From: Sclerodactyla briareus | Taxonomy: Eukaryota > Echinodermata > Holothuroidea > Dendrochirotida > Sclerodactylidae | Assembly: GCA_026419785.1 (NCBI GenBank) | Contig: JAODTK010005220.1 | Coordinates: 434,001 to 498,000 of the forward strand | Reading direction: 5' to 3' | DNA: 64,000 nt | Shown: positions 21,653 through 35,050 of the stretch, in pieces | Numbering within the stretch: position 1 is the stretch's first letter | Layout: each line of letters starts with the position of its first letter | Program-made: the position numbers and the translations under genes | The notes under the pieces: model-generated | Told to the model about the DNA's origin: nothing | What the model saw: only the letters and a program-made list of their open reading frames with translations | The model's database searches: none

Positions 21653-23810
21653 GGGCCTACTCCCCAACTCCCGTACCTTGCCATCTAAGTATTAAAATTC
21701 ACCCGTAATTAAACTAGGAGCACATGAATTCGAACACAAGTGGAGGGGGTTGGGGGGTGGAGAGGGCTTGATTGAGGACTGTCATTTTTAGCCTGACTTA
21801 TTTTGCTCCTTTCTCTGGGGCTCACAGATCGGGACTACAGGGATCAACCCTCATCTCACAAAGTACCAAACATACCCCGTTTTAACACTCAATTTAACGT
21901 ATGTGCATCTCGATTACATAGACAGATAATTTTATTGTAGTATTGGGCCTAAGCCCAACTTGCACGTGGCCCGCCAGAGGTTAACTGACTGTCTGGACCT
22001 GTTTCAGATTTCGATTATGACCACTTTTAACTTTGAAATTTTACCCTAGGGTTTATATAAGTGGAATCATTCCATTTGGGGGAAGGAAGGATTGTTCCCT
22101 ATGAGACCTTGGTTGTTTTGGGCAGCACCACCACCCCAAAAAAAAAAAAAAAAATTAAAAAAATTGCACCCTGTAAGAGCCTATGCGGACACCCGTGTAC
22201 ATCGTAGAGGAGGGCTACCCCCACCACTTCTAAGTCCATTTGGGGGAAAGAGAAGTTTGATACCTTGGTGTTTTTACATTGGGGAATGGGGGGGGGGGTG
22301 ATTCTGGCGCCGCCACATCTGCGCACACTACGGCCGCCATGGCACCACATGCCACTGAGTATAAGCCTCATTGCTGCTTACCGCAGGCAGGACACTGGAC
22401 CAGGGACAATGTGACGTGGTCCAACAATCTTTTCACCTTAGTGAGGAACCATACAATGGTGATCAAAATGGAAAACAGAAATTGCCAATAGAAAATGCAT
22501 TTGCACTTAAAACTGAGGTCAAGGACCCATCGCTTGACCTTTCATGACCTGCATCGCATAAATGTTATTTTCGGAAAATTACCCCATACACATTCACAAC
22601 TAGCCCCCCCAAATTAAAACCACCATTGGCTTCTGTCATTTGAGTTATCACTGTTTAAGTATTTTTCAGTTTTTTAACTTCAAACGTCCTTGTGTGACTT
22701 AAATTCACATCATGAATGTTACAAAATTACCCACCCTCATTTTACAGGAGCCCGACCCAGATTATCAACATGTTGTATCCTGCCATTAGCAATAATATTC
22801 ACAGTCATTATTGTCAACTGCCTGAAAACGGCAATCCCCATACAGGTATTATAATCTCCAGATAAACTGGCATGAAACACTTCCTTTTGAAACTTTCATT
22901 TGTCACCCAGTTTGTTTTCGGAGCCATCACTGGCTATTAGATCATTTTAAATTTGACTTTGAGGCTCACGTGAAAACAATAATTCCCTTGACCAATACCA
23001 CATAGTACCTAATCAAAGGCAATTTGCGATGAATAATTGATGCTAATTAGTAGAAAATACCAGGAAATTATTTAATAATATGACCGCTGCGTTCTGGTAG
23101 GTATTGGTTGACAAGCTATTTCAACTTCGTGTGAGACATCTCATTCTGTTTACCTCGGATAAGCTTTGAACCTGAACCACCCACACGAGGACGGGGGGGG
23201 GGGTAACGGCAACAAGCAGAGGGGTCGGCAGTTTCAAGTATGGCCAGTTATGCCAGTTTTGGTCGGATTAGAGGTTTCCAAGATGAAACGTAATTCTTTC
23301 CGAGCAGGGCTAGTCAAAATCCTAGTCTTCTGTCATTAAACTCAGATGTTTGTTTTCCTTGGTCTAAGTAAGTTGATTTGTTTTTCAACATGAACAGTTT
23401 GGAGACATCTCAAATGCTAAACTTCCCTGAAGAAGCCCTCAGAAGGTTCAATACTGCTGTAGCACAACCTCAGCTCAAACTCAATTGTTATCGTTGTGTT
23501 CGAAGACCTGTCATGATGGGGGGGGCGTTGGTAGTCCTACTAGGTGTCTGGCGTACGCCACGATGGGGGGGTCCGAATTTTTCAACACACACGATTTTTG
23601 GGGGCAGTTCGTAGGTTTGGCATCTGCTATTTAGCATATATTGCAGCAGCATGTGTCTAGGGCCCGTAAATTGTACTACTACATATTTGCCAATAGGCGG
23701 GGGTCAGGCCCTTGATGAGGGTGCCCACTCCCCATTGGTTTTCCTGACCTAATCCCCATCCCCCCCCCCCCCCAACAATCTCTCGGTGGTCCGGCCGGAC
23801 TGGTTGTATC
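21653..23810. other. No gene recognised; local repeat at 22072-22270
   Basis: A short direct duplication (CCATTTGGGGGAA...ACCTTGG.TGTTTT) occurs at about 22073 and 22229. Homopolymer tracts lie at 22137-22155, 22286-22297, 23196-23206, 23518-23525 and 23760-23773. No gene-like sequence is seen. Confidence 0.4.
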
Positions 23811-24035
23811 CTTTCAATAATAACTTTAATTTGCCTAAATTGTTGACCTTAATTACCTTAAACTGGCATAAAAAACAATAGGGTCTTCCCCTCTTATGCC
23901 CAACCCACATACCTACTTTTAACTTCATACATTCGTGCATTCTTCAGATCTCGTGCTGACAAGGGTGTCCACACACTGTCACACACGCGCGCGCGCACAC
24001 ACACACCAACACACACACATTCAATACCCGTCGGA
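23811..24035 (-). mobile_element. Tandem-repeat/microsatellite element, copy D (fragment)
   Basis: One TGACC-type unit is present on the plus strand: 'TTGACCTTAATTACCTTAAACTGGCATAAAAAACAATAGGGTCTTCC', with 'ACTTCATACATTCG' and 'CTCGTGCTGACAAGGG' (described piecewise). It runs directly into CACACA/CGCGCG repeats at 23983-24019. The order is the same as copy A. Confidence 0.55.
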
Positions 24036-25789
24036 AGGGGGGGGGGGGTTAGACAAGGCTGCGCGCCTTTGAGCTCTTAGTAACTTTTTATTGTGCGTTG
24101 AGTGTGGTTGGCAATATAGATGAATGCCGATAAAGAAATAGTGGTATCTCGGAACTGAATATAGGCTAGAGAGATGAGGAGTCTGTCAATACGGCCGACG
24201 CCCACCCGTTTCGTTCCCGTCGTCACTGCAAGCAGGAGCTGTCAAATTTTGAAAAAAGTTTTCTTAATCCTTCAAGGCTCAAAATACATTAAAATAAATC
24301 TCTTTGAACCTCTGCAGCTCCTTATGCAACAACCCTCTTTTCATTGGACATTTTTTTCTTCCAGTTGATGGCAACTGATGGAAAGGTTTAGGTATTATGG
24401 TTGTAGTGATGGTGATAGCCTCTTCCGAATAAATTTCATGCCCAACATCTTGGTTGAAAAAGACTTTGCTTCTGTCATCGCGAGAACTACCTCTAATTGG
24501 TAAGTTACTAGTCAAATCCAGAGTTTGTGTATCTCTTCCCATTTCTACCAAACGCTCCTGCTACTTTATGAAGACAAGTAGACACCCCATAATCTTCAAC
24601 TACACATGGTCTGGAAAACCAGACAAGATAAAGCGCACGGGCTCGTTAGCACATTGGATAAGACGTTATATTGATTCCAGTACATCTCTTTCAAAAGTTT
24701 ACTTCGATTATCACCCCTCCCCCCCACCGTCCGCTTTTATGGGGGACAGTTTCTCTTTCTTGTAATTAGAACCAGTGATGTGAGGTAGAAAAAAATGTGT
24801 CTATTGATACATATTGTTGGTCTGGGCTCTGTTCAATTTTCAAGAAACAGACAGTAACTTCCGAAGTGAAAAGTTATGAAATATAATCATCACATTGAAA
24901 TGGATAATCGGGTTATTTTTATTTTATTTTATAAATTGTGGTTTGATAAGGGAATTAGGTGTATTAATGGTTCAATTTCCAACGACGAACGTTGATGTCT
25001 CTTGGTGAACTCGGAAATAACTGTAGGGATACTTCGCCGTTTACGCTTTTTATTGTAGTATCGTGAACGCGATTTCTAGACATTGGAAAACGTCTTCATT
25101 TCGGAAAGTTGCCGGTGTTGAGATTCCAATTTTGGATTGGGTACTCAATACCTCACACCTGTCAAGGTAGTTTACAAAAGCCTGATTACAAAGCAAGGTT
25201 ACAACGCCGAAATCCATTGCTAAATTGGATGTTGATTTCGACTTCAATGTTAAGGGGCAATGGAGCATACTCTTCCAAAAACTTTCTTTGAGAGAGCCAA
25301 GATTACATATTCTTGAGAATACAATTCTTCATCGTATTTAGCACAGACCACTACTTGCATTGATGAATAAAAGTCGATAACCCTCGTTGTGACTTTTGTG
25401 GTATAGTGATTGAACTAGAAATTCTTTCCTTGGGTTGCCAGTATAATCTCGAATTTCATCTTAGTTGTTGAACAAAGCATTTTCAAGACACAATTTTTAC
25501 AAGGGAAGATAACTTCTTTGGGTATAATGGATTGCTGGAGCATCCTTTCAATTTTTCGATGAAGTTACTTATTCTCCGAAGAAGGTAAACAAAGGAGATT
25601 GAATATCAATGAGTTTTCGTTTGTAAATTAAAGTTTGCTTTGGAGGTCGAAAGCAACTGCAGAGGATAAGTCAAGAGGGCCTCTCGCTTTTCATACCTAC
25701 ATTCTGCATTCAATAAATCTTCCTTTTTATTTCATCCTTGACATTGTCGCATGTTACTGTATTAAAAATGAAATATGTTTGTCTATGAT
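24036..25789. other. No gene recognised
   Basis: A box-A-like GGCTCGTTAGCACATTGGAT occurs at about 24640 without a convincing box B. The AT-rich part after 24.8 kb could hold an eroded upstream section of the LINE (endonuclease region), but I cannot read it. Confidence 0.35.
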
Positions 25790-25799
25790 GCTGTTGAGG

Positions 25800-27080
25800 T
25801 TGGCAATGAAGTTGGTTGGAAAATAAAGAGTCTCACTTGTGTTGTCTGCAAGGTGATGGAATCCATTATTCGGTAACATATGGCCGATTTTTTTAATAAG
25901 TTCGGGGTTCGCAGCTCGGTTTTAGGGAAAATTGCCCGTGTTTGACTAATCTCCTTGAATTTAATGACATGTTACTACTAGTGTAGTATACAACGGCAGT
26001 GCTGCTGATACTTTCCCTAGACTTCCAGAAAGCTTTTGACAAAAGTTCCTCATGAATGTCTCTTCCCTCAAATGATTAAAGTTTTGGCATTGAGGGGAAT
26101 GTAATTGAGTGAATTCGTCAGTAGCTTCTTAATAGGGAACATCGTGCTGTCATCAACTGACGTTCTCCTTGGCGAAAGGTCACTAGTGTTGTTCCCCGAG
26201 GGATCGGTTCTTTGGGGTCCCATTACTTCTTCCTGGCATACATTGATCATCTTGAAGTGCATTCCAGAAATGAGACGTTTGTGGACGTATAAGTGTATCG
26301 GGAGGGTTGCTTCGAACGAAGATGTTGCAATTGTTCAGAGAGATCTTGATAACTCTCCAAGGGCTTTTCCGATTGGCAATGTTTTTCCAATGCTGATGAG
26401 TGCATGTGATTTCACAATCTAGGCTTCCGCTTGTCAAGTTGAATGGCCGAAATATTTATCAGTTATTTTTTTTTTGTGTTCAGAAAAAAAATCGGAGTTA
26501 ATTTGTATTCTTCTTTAAACCTTCTAACTGTCTAAACAGTGTGCTGAAGCTGCGACCGACGGAAGGTAAAAGGGTTTTGGCTTGGTTAGACGTCACTTCA
26601 AAGTTACTTGATAAAGATATTTTTGCCAGGCTGTTTAAGCATGGTGAGACCTCACCAGTATTCTGTCCAAGTATGAATCCTCACTTCTCGAAACATAAGC
26701 TAGTAATTGAAAACGTTCAGCGGATAACACTAGATTAAATCACTGTCTTAGAGATTTAACTGACGAAGAAAGATTGGGCCGTTTCACAGTCGCACTTCGA
26801 TGGAGCTGAGACTACCAGAATTGATTTGATTCAGCGGTTTTTTAACATTGTTGTCATGGATTTAATTTTTAGAGGGTCTTTCGTTTTACTTTTTCTTTTA
26901 GTTTTCCATGTTTACCCACCAGTATGATTATTGTCTCAAGCTTCCTGCAAACGCGGTAGATTGGACATTCGTAAATATTTCTTCTCGCAGAGAGTTATCA
27001 ATAAGTGGAATAGCCTTCCTGAGGATATTGTTCTGTTCAGTGTGGCTGCTTTCAAGACAGTCTTGGATTTATCTTTCAAG
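25800..27080 (+). pseudogene. CR1/L2-like LINE reverse transcriptase, dead copy
   Basis: Plus-strand pieces spread over all three frames spell the usual order of a LINE polymerase: 'VSLTCVVCKVMESIIR' (about 25828-25876), 'CLTNLLEFND' (about 25944), the catalytic motif A LDFQKAFDK (26017-26043), 'VPHECL', a SVVPRGSVLWGP-like thumb motif (about 26186-26220), an IDHL (usual YINDL) motif, and FVDV where FADD is expected (26278-26289). After these come 'VASNEDVAIVQRDLDN', 'VQR..TRLNH.LRDLTDEERLGR' (about 26714-26785), and near the end 'RKYFFSQRVINKWNSLPEDIV' in two pieces (about 26970-27032). The second catalytic Asp of the FADD box is not readable, and more than ten frame breaks separate the pieces. 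The element is therefore inactive as sequenced. The 5' endonuclease part and the 3' tail were not identified. The family call rests on motif order; Jockey/Rex relatives are possible. Confidence 0.85.
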
Positions 27081-27193
27081 ACTTGTTGGCGCATTCTTTA
27101 GGCATCTGGGTTTTTTCTTCTCTTTTGGAATGTTTGGCTTCAGGTCCTTCAATAGGAGTGTGTCCTTCCTGACCCCCTTTTCACTGAACTTCA

Positions 27194-27649
27194 CTAAACC
27201 GTCAGACTAGAGGGCGATAGTGGGACATCCTTCCAACATTGGGCTGTCTGGAAGACTTTAATTCTATAACAGTCGTCAACGGAAGCGACTTCAGAAGAGG
27301 CAGTGGCCTCGATCACAGACCGTCCGGGCAGTCTGGAAGTTTTGTGAGTGTGAATCCAACAGTTCAACACGACTGTTTGTTCCTCCTCAAAGATTCTACC
27401 GAATCTTCCAGATGACCGGAATGATTCGAGCATCGCCAGCATATCGTATACACCACACATGGCATTCACTAAATCGATTCCTTCAGTTCGGAGCAAGCGA
27501 GAACAGCAGACAGCAGCATTATACTGTATAATGTTCCCTACCAGTCGATAACAGTATAGTTTGGGAGATCGAATGCATTCGCGCCTTCTTCCTTGCCGAG
27601 AAGGTTGCCAGTTCGTCATCTGTAACAGGCTCCTGATTATGAATCGCAA
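27194..27649 (-). CDS. Unrecognised 151-codon open frame
   Basis: One of the longest uninterrupted frames in the window that is not explained by a simple repeat. It has mixed composition, several cysteines, no signal peptide or membrane segment, and no family I recognise. It lies just beyond the 3' end of the LINE on the opposite strand. It could be a chance frame, an exon, or part of another element. I assign no function. Confidence 0.2.
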   Translation of the reverse strand: MRFIIRSLLQMTNWQPSRQGRRRECIRSPKLYCYRLVGNIIQYNAAVCCSRLLRTEGIDLVNAMCGVYDMLAMLESFRSSGRFGRIFEEEQTVVLNCWIHTHKTSRLPGRSVIEATASSEVASVDDCYRIKVFQTAQCWKDVPLSPSSLTV

Positions 27650-28380
27650 GAGACTACGGAAACAGACAACAGATGTGCGAACTAGGCATAGGCAGTATAG
27701 AGGTTTCTTTATGGAATGTCATATTCTTTCAACCATCAACCTTGTGTCCTCCTGGTATGGCGACTTACTGTACCCCCCAGTCCCAATCTTCACCCATTGT
27801 CATTCAGGGAGGGGCTAGGCCCTCCAGGCTACGCCACTGGGCCTTGGGGTATACGGACAGTCTGACGTTACAAAAAATGTTCGGAAAATTAATTAACTAT
27901 TTCGAATGACCGCAAAAACACTCCTGTCACCCAAATCTTCACGAAAATCACGCTATAAGCATCGACTTTAACTAGAGTGAACTGGTTTCGTTTAAAGATC
28001 GTGACTGGTCGAAATATAGCGGAATAATAGCGCTATAGAGAGGATTCCGTCTATGCCCCATGCCGTCCGGCTCAAGTAATGTACATGCACCCAGTTGAAA
28101 ACCCTTGGAATGGCTCATCAATTATGATGAACCTTGTTGATAAGATCGTAGTGAACGATTGGTCCCCTAGTCTTAGAACGACGCCATCACGCAGCATGCC
28201 CATTAGACAGTGCAGTTACGGTTATGTTTCTGTTCGTTCGGTCCGGCCGCACTCAAGCCTAAGTGTCAACAGACAGAAACCCCACACACCATAACGGACT
28301 GGCAACCGAGCAAGCAAACGTCAGGCATATTATTATCCATCTCCGCCCTACGCCAGACGGTTGTTAACCGCACGTTCGAC
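27650..28380. other. No gene; hAT-like end at 27785-27839
   Basis: The string ...GGCCCTCCAGGCTACGCCACTG ends at 27839. Its reverse complement, CAGTGGCGTAGCCTGGAGG, is a hAT-style terminus, but no partner end was found. Nothing else was identified. Confidence 0.35.
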
Positions 28381-30695
28381 GGAGAGATTCCATCACCTCC
28401 GTCTTATTGATTACGTCACGAATTTGGTCCCGTCTGTTTTTCTTTTTCAATTGCGTATCTAGATATTGATTGTGTCTTCATTACGATATGATTTAGTGAC
28501 GTCATGTGACCTTCTAGAAATTGACAATTTCCAAATACCAATTATTTGTGCTCGCAAACAAATCTTGCAGCGTAATTGTTTTGTTCCTTATAGGCCGACC
28601 ACATATGGTCTGCAAAGAACGTGACGGGGGCAGAATATAATGACCACGAAAAGTTCAATTACTGAACATGCGATTAGAAATTCCAAATAATCAATTTGTG
28701 GTCACTCTGTAGTCTGGGGGTCATGAAAATGGTGAAGGTTGCAAGCCAACTTGAAACTGTTGTCATCTTTAGTACAATGGTAATCATTGTGGTCCGAAAT
28801 ACAGGAAGCATTCTACCTTCCCTCAGAACAATTCTTCGAATGGAAGCTTTCTTCTCTTTCGGGGGATAAGTCCAGCCAATCGAGCACCCCACCACCCAAT
28901 CTAGCAAGGTCCACGTTTATATGAAACGCAGGAGCACAAAGGAAGGGGACACAGTCACAACCCTTGAGATCGTGTTCGATCTCGCAGTGCCTGAAGGTGA
29001 AGTCTCTTGGTAAAGTTGCGTAACACGCGCAGTCCCCCCCCCCTCTGCCCCTGTCTCGCCGTGTACTATGTACCGGCCCGCGCGTTCTAAGAGACAGGGT
29101 CACGCTTGTTTCTGTAACGATAGAGAACAGTTATCGCTCAACCCACAAACCAACGTAACGGTTAAAATACGTACCGGTCCTGGAGAGCAGGTAACTTGAA
29201 CGATCAACTTAGTGTTGACCAATCAGGGATGGTTAACACATGGAAAGTCAAGCCTCTTCAGCACCCAGCAGCGCCAATGATCATTATTGTTTGCAGTTGA
29301 TGATCATGTGAGAGTTGACCTCAAGAAGTCCCAACAGTCATGCACCTCATATAATAGTATAATAAGCTTACCCCATGTCTGCGTGTGTGGCTCGAGATGC
29401 ACCACTCATCTTACGCAGGGAACGCGTAGATTACCCCCTCCTCCCCTCCACCTGAATCAGACTTATCAACACTATACAAAGAGGCGAAGTCGCAGGATTA
29501 CCATCACCTCCTTCTGATTGATTACGACGTCACGAATGTGGTCCCGTTGGTTTTTCTTTTCAATGGCGTTTTCTAGATATTGCGTCTTCATTACGATATG
29601 ATTTAGTGACGTCATGTGCAGCCCCGTCTAGAAATGACAATTCCAACTACACAATTATTTGTGCTCGCAAACCAAATAAGTGCAGCCGGTAAATGTTTCG
29701 TCCGTATAGCCGACCACAGATATCGGTATATGAAAAGAACGTCACGGGGGCAGAATAGAATATATGACCAAAGAAAAGTTCAATTACTGAACATGACGAT
29801 TAGAAATTCCAAATAATCAATTTGTGGTCACTCTGTAGTCTGGGGGTCATGAAAATGGTGATGGTTGACAAAGCACATTTGAAAACTGTTGTATCGTATA
29901 CAATGTGTAATCATTGTGTGCCGCAATACAGGAAGCATCCACAATTCCCTCAGAACCAATCTTCAGAATGGAAGCTTTATTCTCTCGGCGTTGGATATGT
30001 CCAGCCAAGAGAACACCACCCCCAATCTAGCAAGGTCCACGTTTATATGAAATCAGCAGGCACCAAGGGTAAGGGGACACAGCTCCACACCCTTGCGACG
30101 ATGTTTCCGATTCGCAGTGCATGACTGGTGACAGTCTATTGGTAAGGTTGCGTTAATCCACCGCGCACCGCAGTCCCACCCCCCCCTTCTCACCCTGTTC
30201 TCGGCCGTGATGCTAGTTTTTGGACTTCGGCCCGCGAGGGGGGGGGGGGGCTATTGGATAAGAGACAGGGGTCACCGCTGTAACGATAACGATTAACTAG
30301 TTATCCACGCCTCACACCAACAAAACCCAACAGTAACGGTAAAATACGCGACCGTCCGTGAGCAGTAAACTTGAACGATCAACTGTATGTTGACCAATTT
30401 CAGGAGTTGTTTCACACATGACGCACATCACAGGATCTTCAGCCCCCGCAGCTCCAACTTCTGATCTTAGTGTTGTGCAGTGTGACTGATCCTGAGGTTG
30501 ACCTCAAGAAAGTCCCAAAACAGGCCATGCACCTCATATTAATCGATATAAGCTTACACTGTATCTGCGTGGTGTGGCTCAGCTTGCACCCCTATTCTTT
30601 ACGCGGGGAACGCGGAGATTAACCCCTCCTTTCCCCCTCCACTCGAATCAGACTATCAACACAACGGACAACGAGTTTTGGAATCGTGCAGGATA
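28381..30695. repeat. Tandem duplication, two ~1.1-1.2-kb units
   Basis: Unit 1 starts at about 28381 and unit 2 at about 29495. Matching boxes in the same order include: TTACGATATGATTTAGTGAC (28480/29590); GAAATTCCAAATAATCAATT (28676/29803); TCTGTAGTCTGGGGGTCATG (28706/29832); CAAGGTCCACGTTTATATGA (28903/30030); TTGAACGATCAAC (29197/30371); GTTGACCTCAAGAA (29313/30497); and GCACCTCATAT (29342/30528). The copies differ by frequent small indels. I see no protein conserved between them, so the duplicated content looks non-coding. Confidence 0.85.
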
Positions 30696-33600
30696 ATCAT
30701 TTGAAACTCGCTGATCATGATACAGTGCGTCACACGTCCCAAATTATGGCCTCTGTTTTTTTTTTTTAGGGTGCAATTAATGGGTGTGGGTAGCAGGCCC
30801 AAAAGACACACTTTGGATTGATCGAGGGCGCGATATACAGTCTGGTGCTCGAGGTCACGTCAGCCGGAACGGGTGTCGGGAAGGACAAGCTTATGGACTC
30901 TTCCGATCAGTTTTATAGCTTGGGGGTAACACCTCATGCAGTCATCTCGTCTCTCTGTCCGTCGTTCCATAACGTTAGTTCTACTTGAAACTTGATTTAT
31001 GGTCATAAACTCATACGACGTTAACATACATTTATCAAACATTCAATTTGATAATAATTAACTATGAGAAGATACTCCCCCTAGTCGTACACTATGCACA
31101 CCGCGGTAATAAACTACGATTCGGAATAATTCGGAGTTCATCCCCAGAAAAGGGTTTAGAATTTGGTTGAGCACTAGCTCATAATCTAATGATCTACTCT
31201 TTATATTGGCATGAAACAAGGGTTCGTGGATTAGAGTATCAAACTCTGATCACAACCGGTGTCCATATGTTATAGTAGTGAACCTTCAAGAAGTTTAAAA
31301 TGGTATCCCTAATCGAATCGAATCAAATTCAGTGCGTTACCCCTCCTTAATGGTCATAAAAGACCAGCCAGGAATGCACACGATCATACACCATTACTGG
31401 TTACCGCCGAGTGCTTATCACACATTCTCATAACTCCCCACTTTGACTAACTACACTAGAGGCAGTGGTTCTACGGGTTGGCTTAGACTGGTGATGTTGA
31501 TAAACCTTTTATACCCCTCATTATCCCGATCGGTCGGGGAAGGCACTGAAAATGATAGTTGCTATATTCGCGTGACGGTGGCTCCACTTTTCGCAGCAGG
31601 AGATAGGCCACATTCCTGGCTATCTGAGGGACCTGATTGGTCACCACAAGACCTACACAACGACCGCTGCCTGCGTATTGGAGCACCGTTTGTGTCCCCA
31701 CGTGGTCCTGTTATTGGTAACACACAGTTTTTTTTTTTTTATGCAGCACGGTAGTCTGTGAATTGTTTTTTGTGTGGGCATCAGTGTGAGGTAATGAGTT
31801 TAGTCACCCACGGCCCGACATCGACTTCCACGCCATACATTGGTAATATGCCTCCCACCGCTCGATACAACAAACATTAATATTGAACAATTCCTCGTGA
31901 GTGAGACCTCCAGTCGAGCGTAAACGAAATAGTAGCGTATATAAGTATAGGATACTATTTTGCCCCCATAAAACCAATTCTACTACTATTACCGTCCGCC
32001 CATGTACCTAGGCGTGACCTATGAATCCATGAAATACGATTGCCGATCTTTACCCGCTCATTTGACTTCTGCTCCCAGGTTAAAGGCTAACTTTTAATGA
32101 TTGGACAGAGAGAACACCATAACCTCAACTATGATAATATGAACAGATCCCCCCCATGACGCTATTTGCACCCTCCCCATGAACGGAATATGTACGATGA
32201 CGAATTTTGTGTGGTCATAAGGAATCGTACGCTCTATGGCGTGGCATCATATACAGATCCCCTTCCCCTGCCCTACGCGTTCTGCACTTACTTCAGTTCA
32301 TATATGATCCACTCGACCCATGCTCGGTTTACGTCACCGTGAGTCGAGGCAGGTCAGGTCACCCATAAGCTAATGAAAGGTTATCCCACTATCATGGTAT
32401 CCCAAAAACAGACTGTTCGATTACAAGCTAATTACTTGAAGCTGTGTCCGTAATCCAGGGGAACAAGATCGATGATCTAGCCCAGAACACGCTACAGTAA
32501 TATTCCCCGGCCGCATGTATCCACCATCGAGCTCTGTAACAATGGCGGAGGACGCATCGAAGGACGACAGCTGGAGCACTTACCAAGCTCGGTTAGAACC
32601 CGAGGCCCGCGGTTATAAACTATAACCTCCTCATGCCGGAGTCAGCCGAGGAGGTCCGTCAGCCCCTCCTCGGTAGTGAAGTCATGGGTACTTGTACATA
32701 GAAGTCACTGTAGAAAGTAATAGGACAATCTGGCATTCGCGAGGCGGGGATTTGTGCGATTGCTCACTAAACCGCTTCACCACCCCCCGCCGGTTTCGCG
32801 TAGGCCATATCACAGTTCCCATTAGGATATTATATTAAAGTGGACCGCTGAGTGCCCGACTCTTGCTTCTCCAACCGTTGCTAGAGAATAGCCGACTCAA
32901 AGGGGCACCCCTCGACCGACATCAGGCATCCCCGGATTTACGACACAAGTTCCTTCCATTTTCGCTGACAGAACCTAGTGACTGTTGGATTCTACTGTCA
33001 CTTCATAGCGCTCATCCCCTTCTACTTCTTCCACCTCACATTCGGCTTACATACACTGACCAAGGTGAGCCTTGTTTTCCTTTCTTCACTTTTTCGCTAT
33101 TGATCCTTCTTAGATAATTGTTGTCATCCCATATTAGGCCAGGAGTGAGAACCCCTAAGCTACCCTCAGTCTTTGTGGGTTGGATGCAGAAACACATCTT
33201 AAGTTGTATTGTATAACCACCCCCAAATTTACGTAAAAGACATATAACGCACAAACGTATGTACAGCGTATATTATTTTGTGAAACTAGACAAGACTACT
33301 CTCCCGCACAAACGCCGGTCCGTTCTTTATTTTGGTACTAAAACGATTGTCTTTTTGTCCCACGTGTGAAATTTAGCCATTAAATATAAATGAAGTAAAC
33401 CTATTATTGCAATCGACAGTTGCCGGAAAGACACACCTCGTGTTCCTGACTTATATATTATGCATGAGAAAAATTCTCATAAAATCTCATACTGATATAA
33501 AAAAAATCTGATAATTGGCATTCAATAGATGTTTAACAGTGTTGTTAAACGTTCTAGGAGCCGGTGTTAATAAAAACAAATCTTTGTTTATATATGTTGA

Positions 33601-34009
33601 TTTTCGAATACCTTCGGTTGACTAGTTCAAATTGCTACGATGTGAGAATATGTGCATATCGTGCTTAGTTCCTAGTTGCGTGAGAATATAACCGATTCCG
33701 GATAGTGGAAATTGCTTGAACAAACATGTTGTTATAGTGTTTTATTTTGAACAACTGCTTCCAGAGTGGTGCGATTCGCTATGGGGCTGTACAAACAAAT
33801 CCAGTTCATTTCTGCTTAGAACTGGGCCTTTTCCTGCTGATAAAACTATAACTAGTTCTGATATAAAATAAAAAACATACAAGCAGGATAATTGAAGAAT
33901 AAATTCTATCTGATTAATTTTTAAGTGAATATCTTGAGTAATTCCATCTTCCTTGTTATCATGGCGCATAAAAGCACAAATTACTGTACTAGAATCAAAA
34001 AGATGGCCT
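30696..34009. other. No gene recognised
   Basis: More than 3 kb without a supported gene, element end or array. Short T runs lie at about 30758 and 31727. An open frame at 31443-31754 (103 codons) has no recognisable domain. Confidence 0.4.
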
Positions 34010-35050
34010 CAGCAGTCCCCCCCCACCCCCTCACACCCCTACCCACCATTCCCTACCCCCCCCTTCCCCCCCCCCCTCCCCCTCCCCCCCCCCCACCCCC
34101 CCACTCCTAGCATTCTTCCCCCCCCACACCACCCCCCCCCTTCCCCTCCCCACCCCCTCCACTCCCCCCCCCCCCCCCCACCCACCCCACTCCCACCCAT
34201 CTATTCGTGACACATAGATTCTTGAGACATGAAATAAAATATACTCGAACAATTTTTTGTTCTGGTTTTGGTAAAATGGCTTCAGAAACTTAAAAAAAAG
34301 TGGGTTGGTGGTGAGGTCTTTGTTTTAATTATGTCATCTTTTTTACTAGGCTAGTTTGAAGGAAATCTGTCCACATGACAATGGCTCATCAGTGTTCTGG
34401 GGTAGGGAACATGTTGCCTTGAGTCAACCTCTCACTAATGATTATGACGCGAGGTAGTTTAGGATTACGATTCACGTGGCTGAATGAACGGTAACCAAAG
34501 TGAATTGTATCATGTAGAATCGCTTTGCCTTTTAACGAATTAGAAAAATTAGGGTGCGGGTCTCTAGGGGACGTAATTTACCTTAGTCTCCTTCACCACT
34601 TGCCCATCACCTTCAATCATTCTCGACCCTCCCCCTCCCTCTTCCATTCCCCCCCTCCATCCCCCCCCCCCCGCAAAAAAAAAAAAACTAAACACCTCAT
34701 ACTAATTGGGTAAGGTCAAGTGCTGTTGAATCGTGCTTCTGACTGACCTGAAACGCCAATGTTATTAATCTTATACTGTAAAATGGTGAATTGTGAACGC
34801 CTTGTTAGGCTCTTCCTGCATTTACAAGTGCATCGCCAGAGCATGGGAGCATGTATACCGGGGTGAATTCGTGTGTACCCACCCCCCCCCCCTCCCCTCC
34901 CCGATAGGATGGAAGCTCTTTACCCATTTTTAAATAACAATTTTCAAACAGTCCAGCCGGCATGAGCTTGATGTTTTGAGTGATAGATGGGTGCTCCTGA
35001 TAACTGTTCATTAGAAATCAGTAGAGGCCTCTTCCCCCCTCCCCCCGAAC
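34010..35050. repeat. Cluster of plus-strand poly-C / CCCCA tracts
   Basis: A dense C-rich block covers 34014-34200, with further C runs at 34625-34675 (followed by A13), 34880-34900 and 35034-35045. All are C-rich on the same strand. The Pro-rich plus-strand and Gly-rich minus-strand frames here are composition artefacts. Confidence 0.85.

Noticed and set aside
21340-21653. A repeated-domain protein gene
   Set aside because: The repeat is best explained at the DNA level, with the third copy truncated and no start or splice context.
24625-24690. tRNA-like box A (GGCTCGTTAGCACATTGGAT)
   Set aside because: No box B lies at the right distance and no cloverleaf forms.
26105-26437. Separate small genes on both strands inside 26.1-26.4 kb
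   Set aside because: They are fragments and shadows of the LINE reverse transcriptase.
33925-34252. Pro-rich plus ORFs and a Gly-rich minus ORF
   Set aside because: They are a composition effect of the poly-C block.
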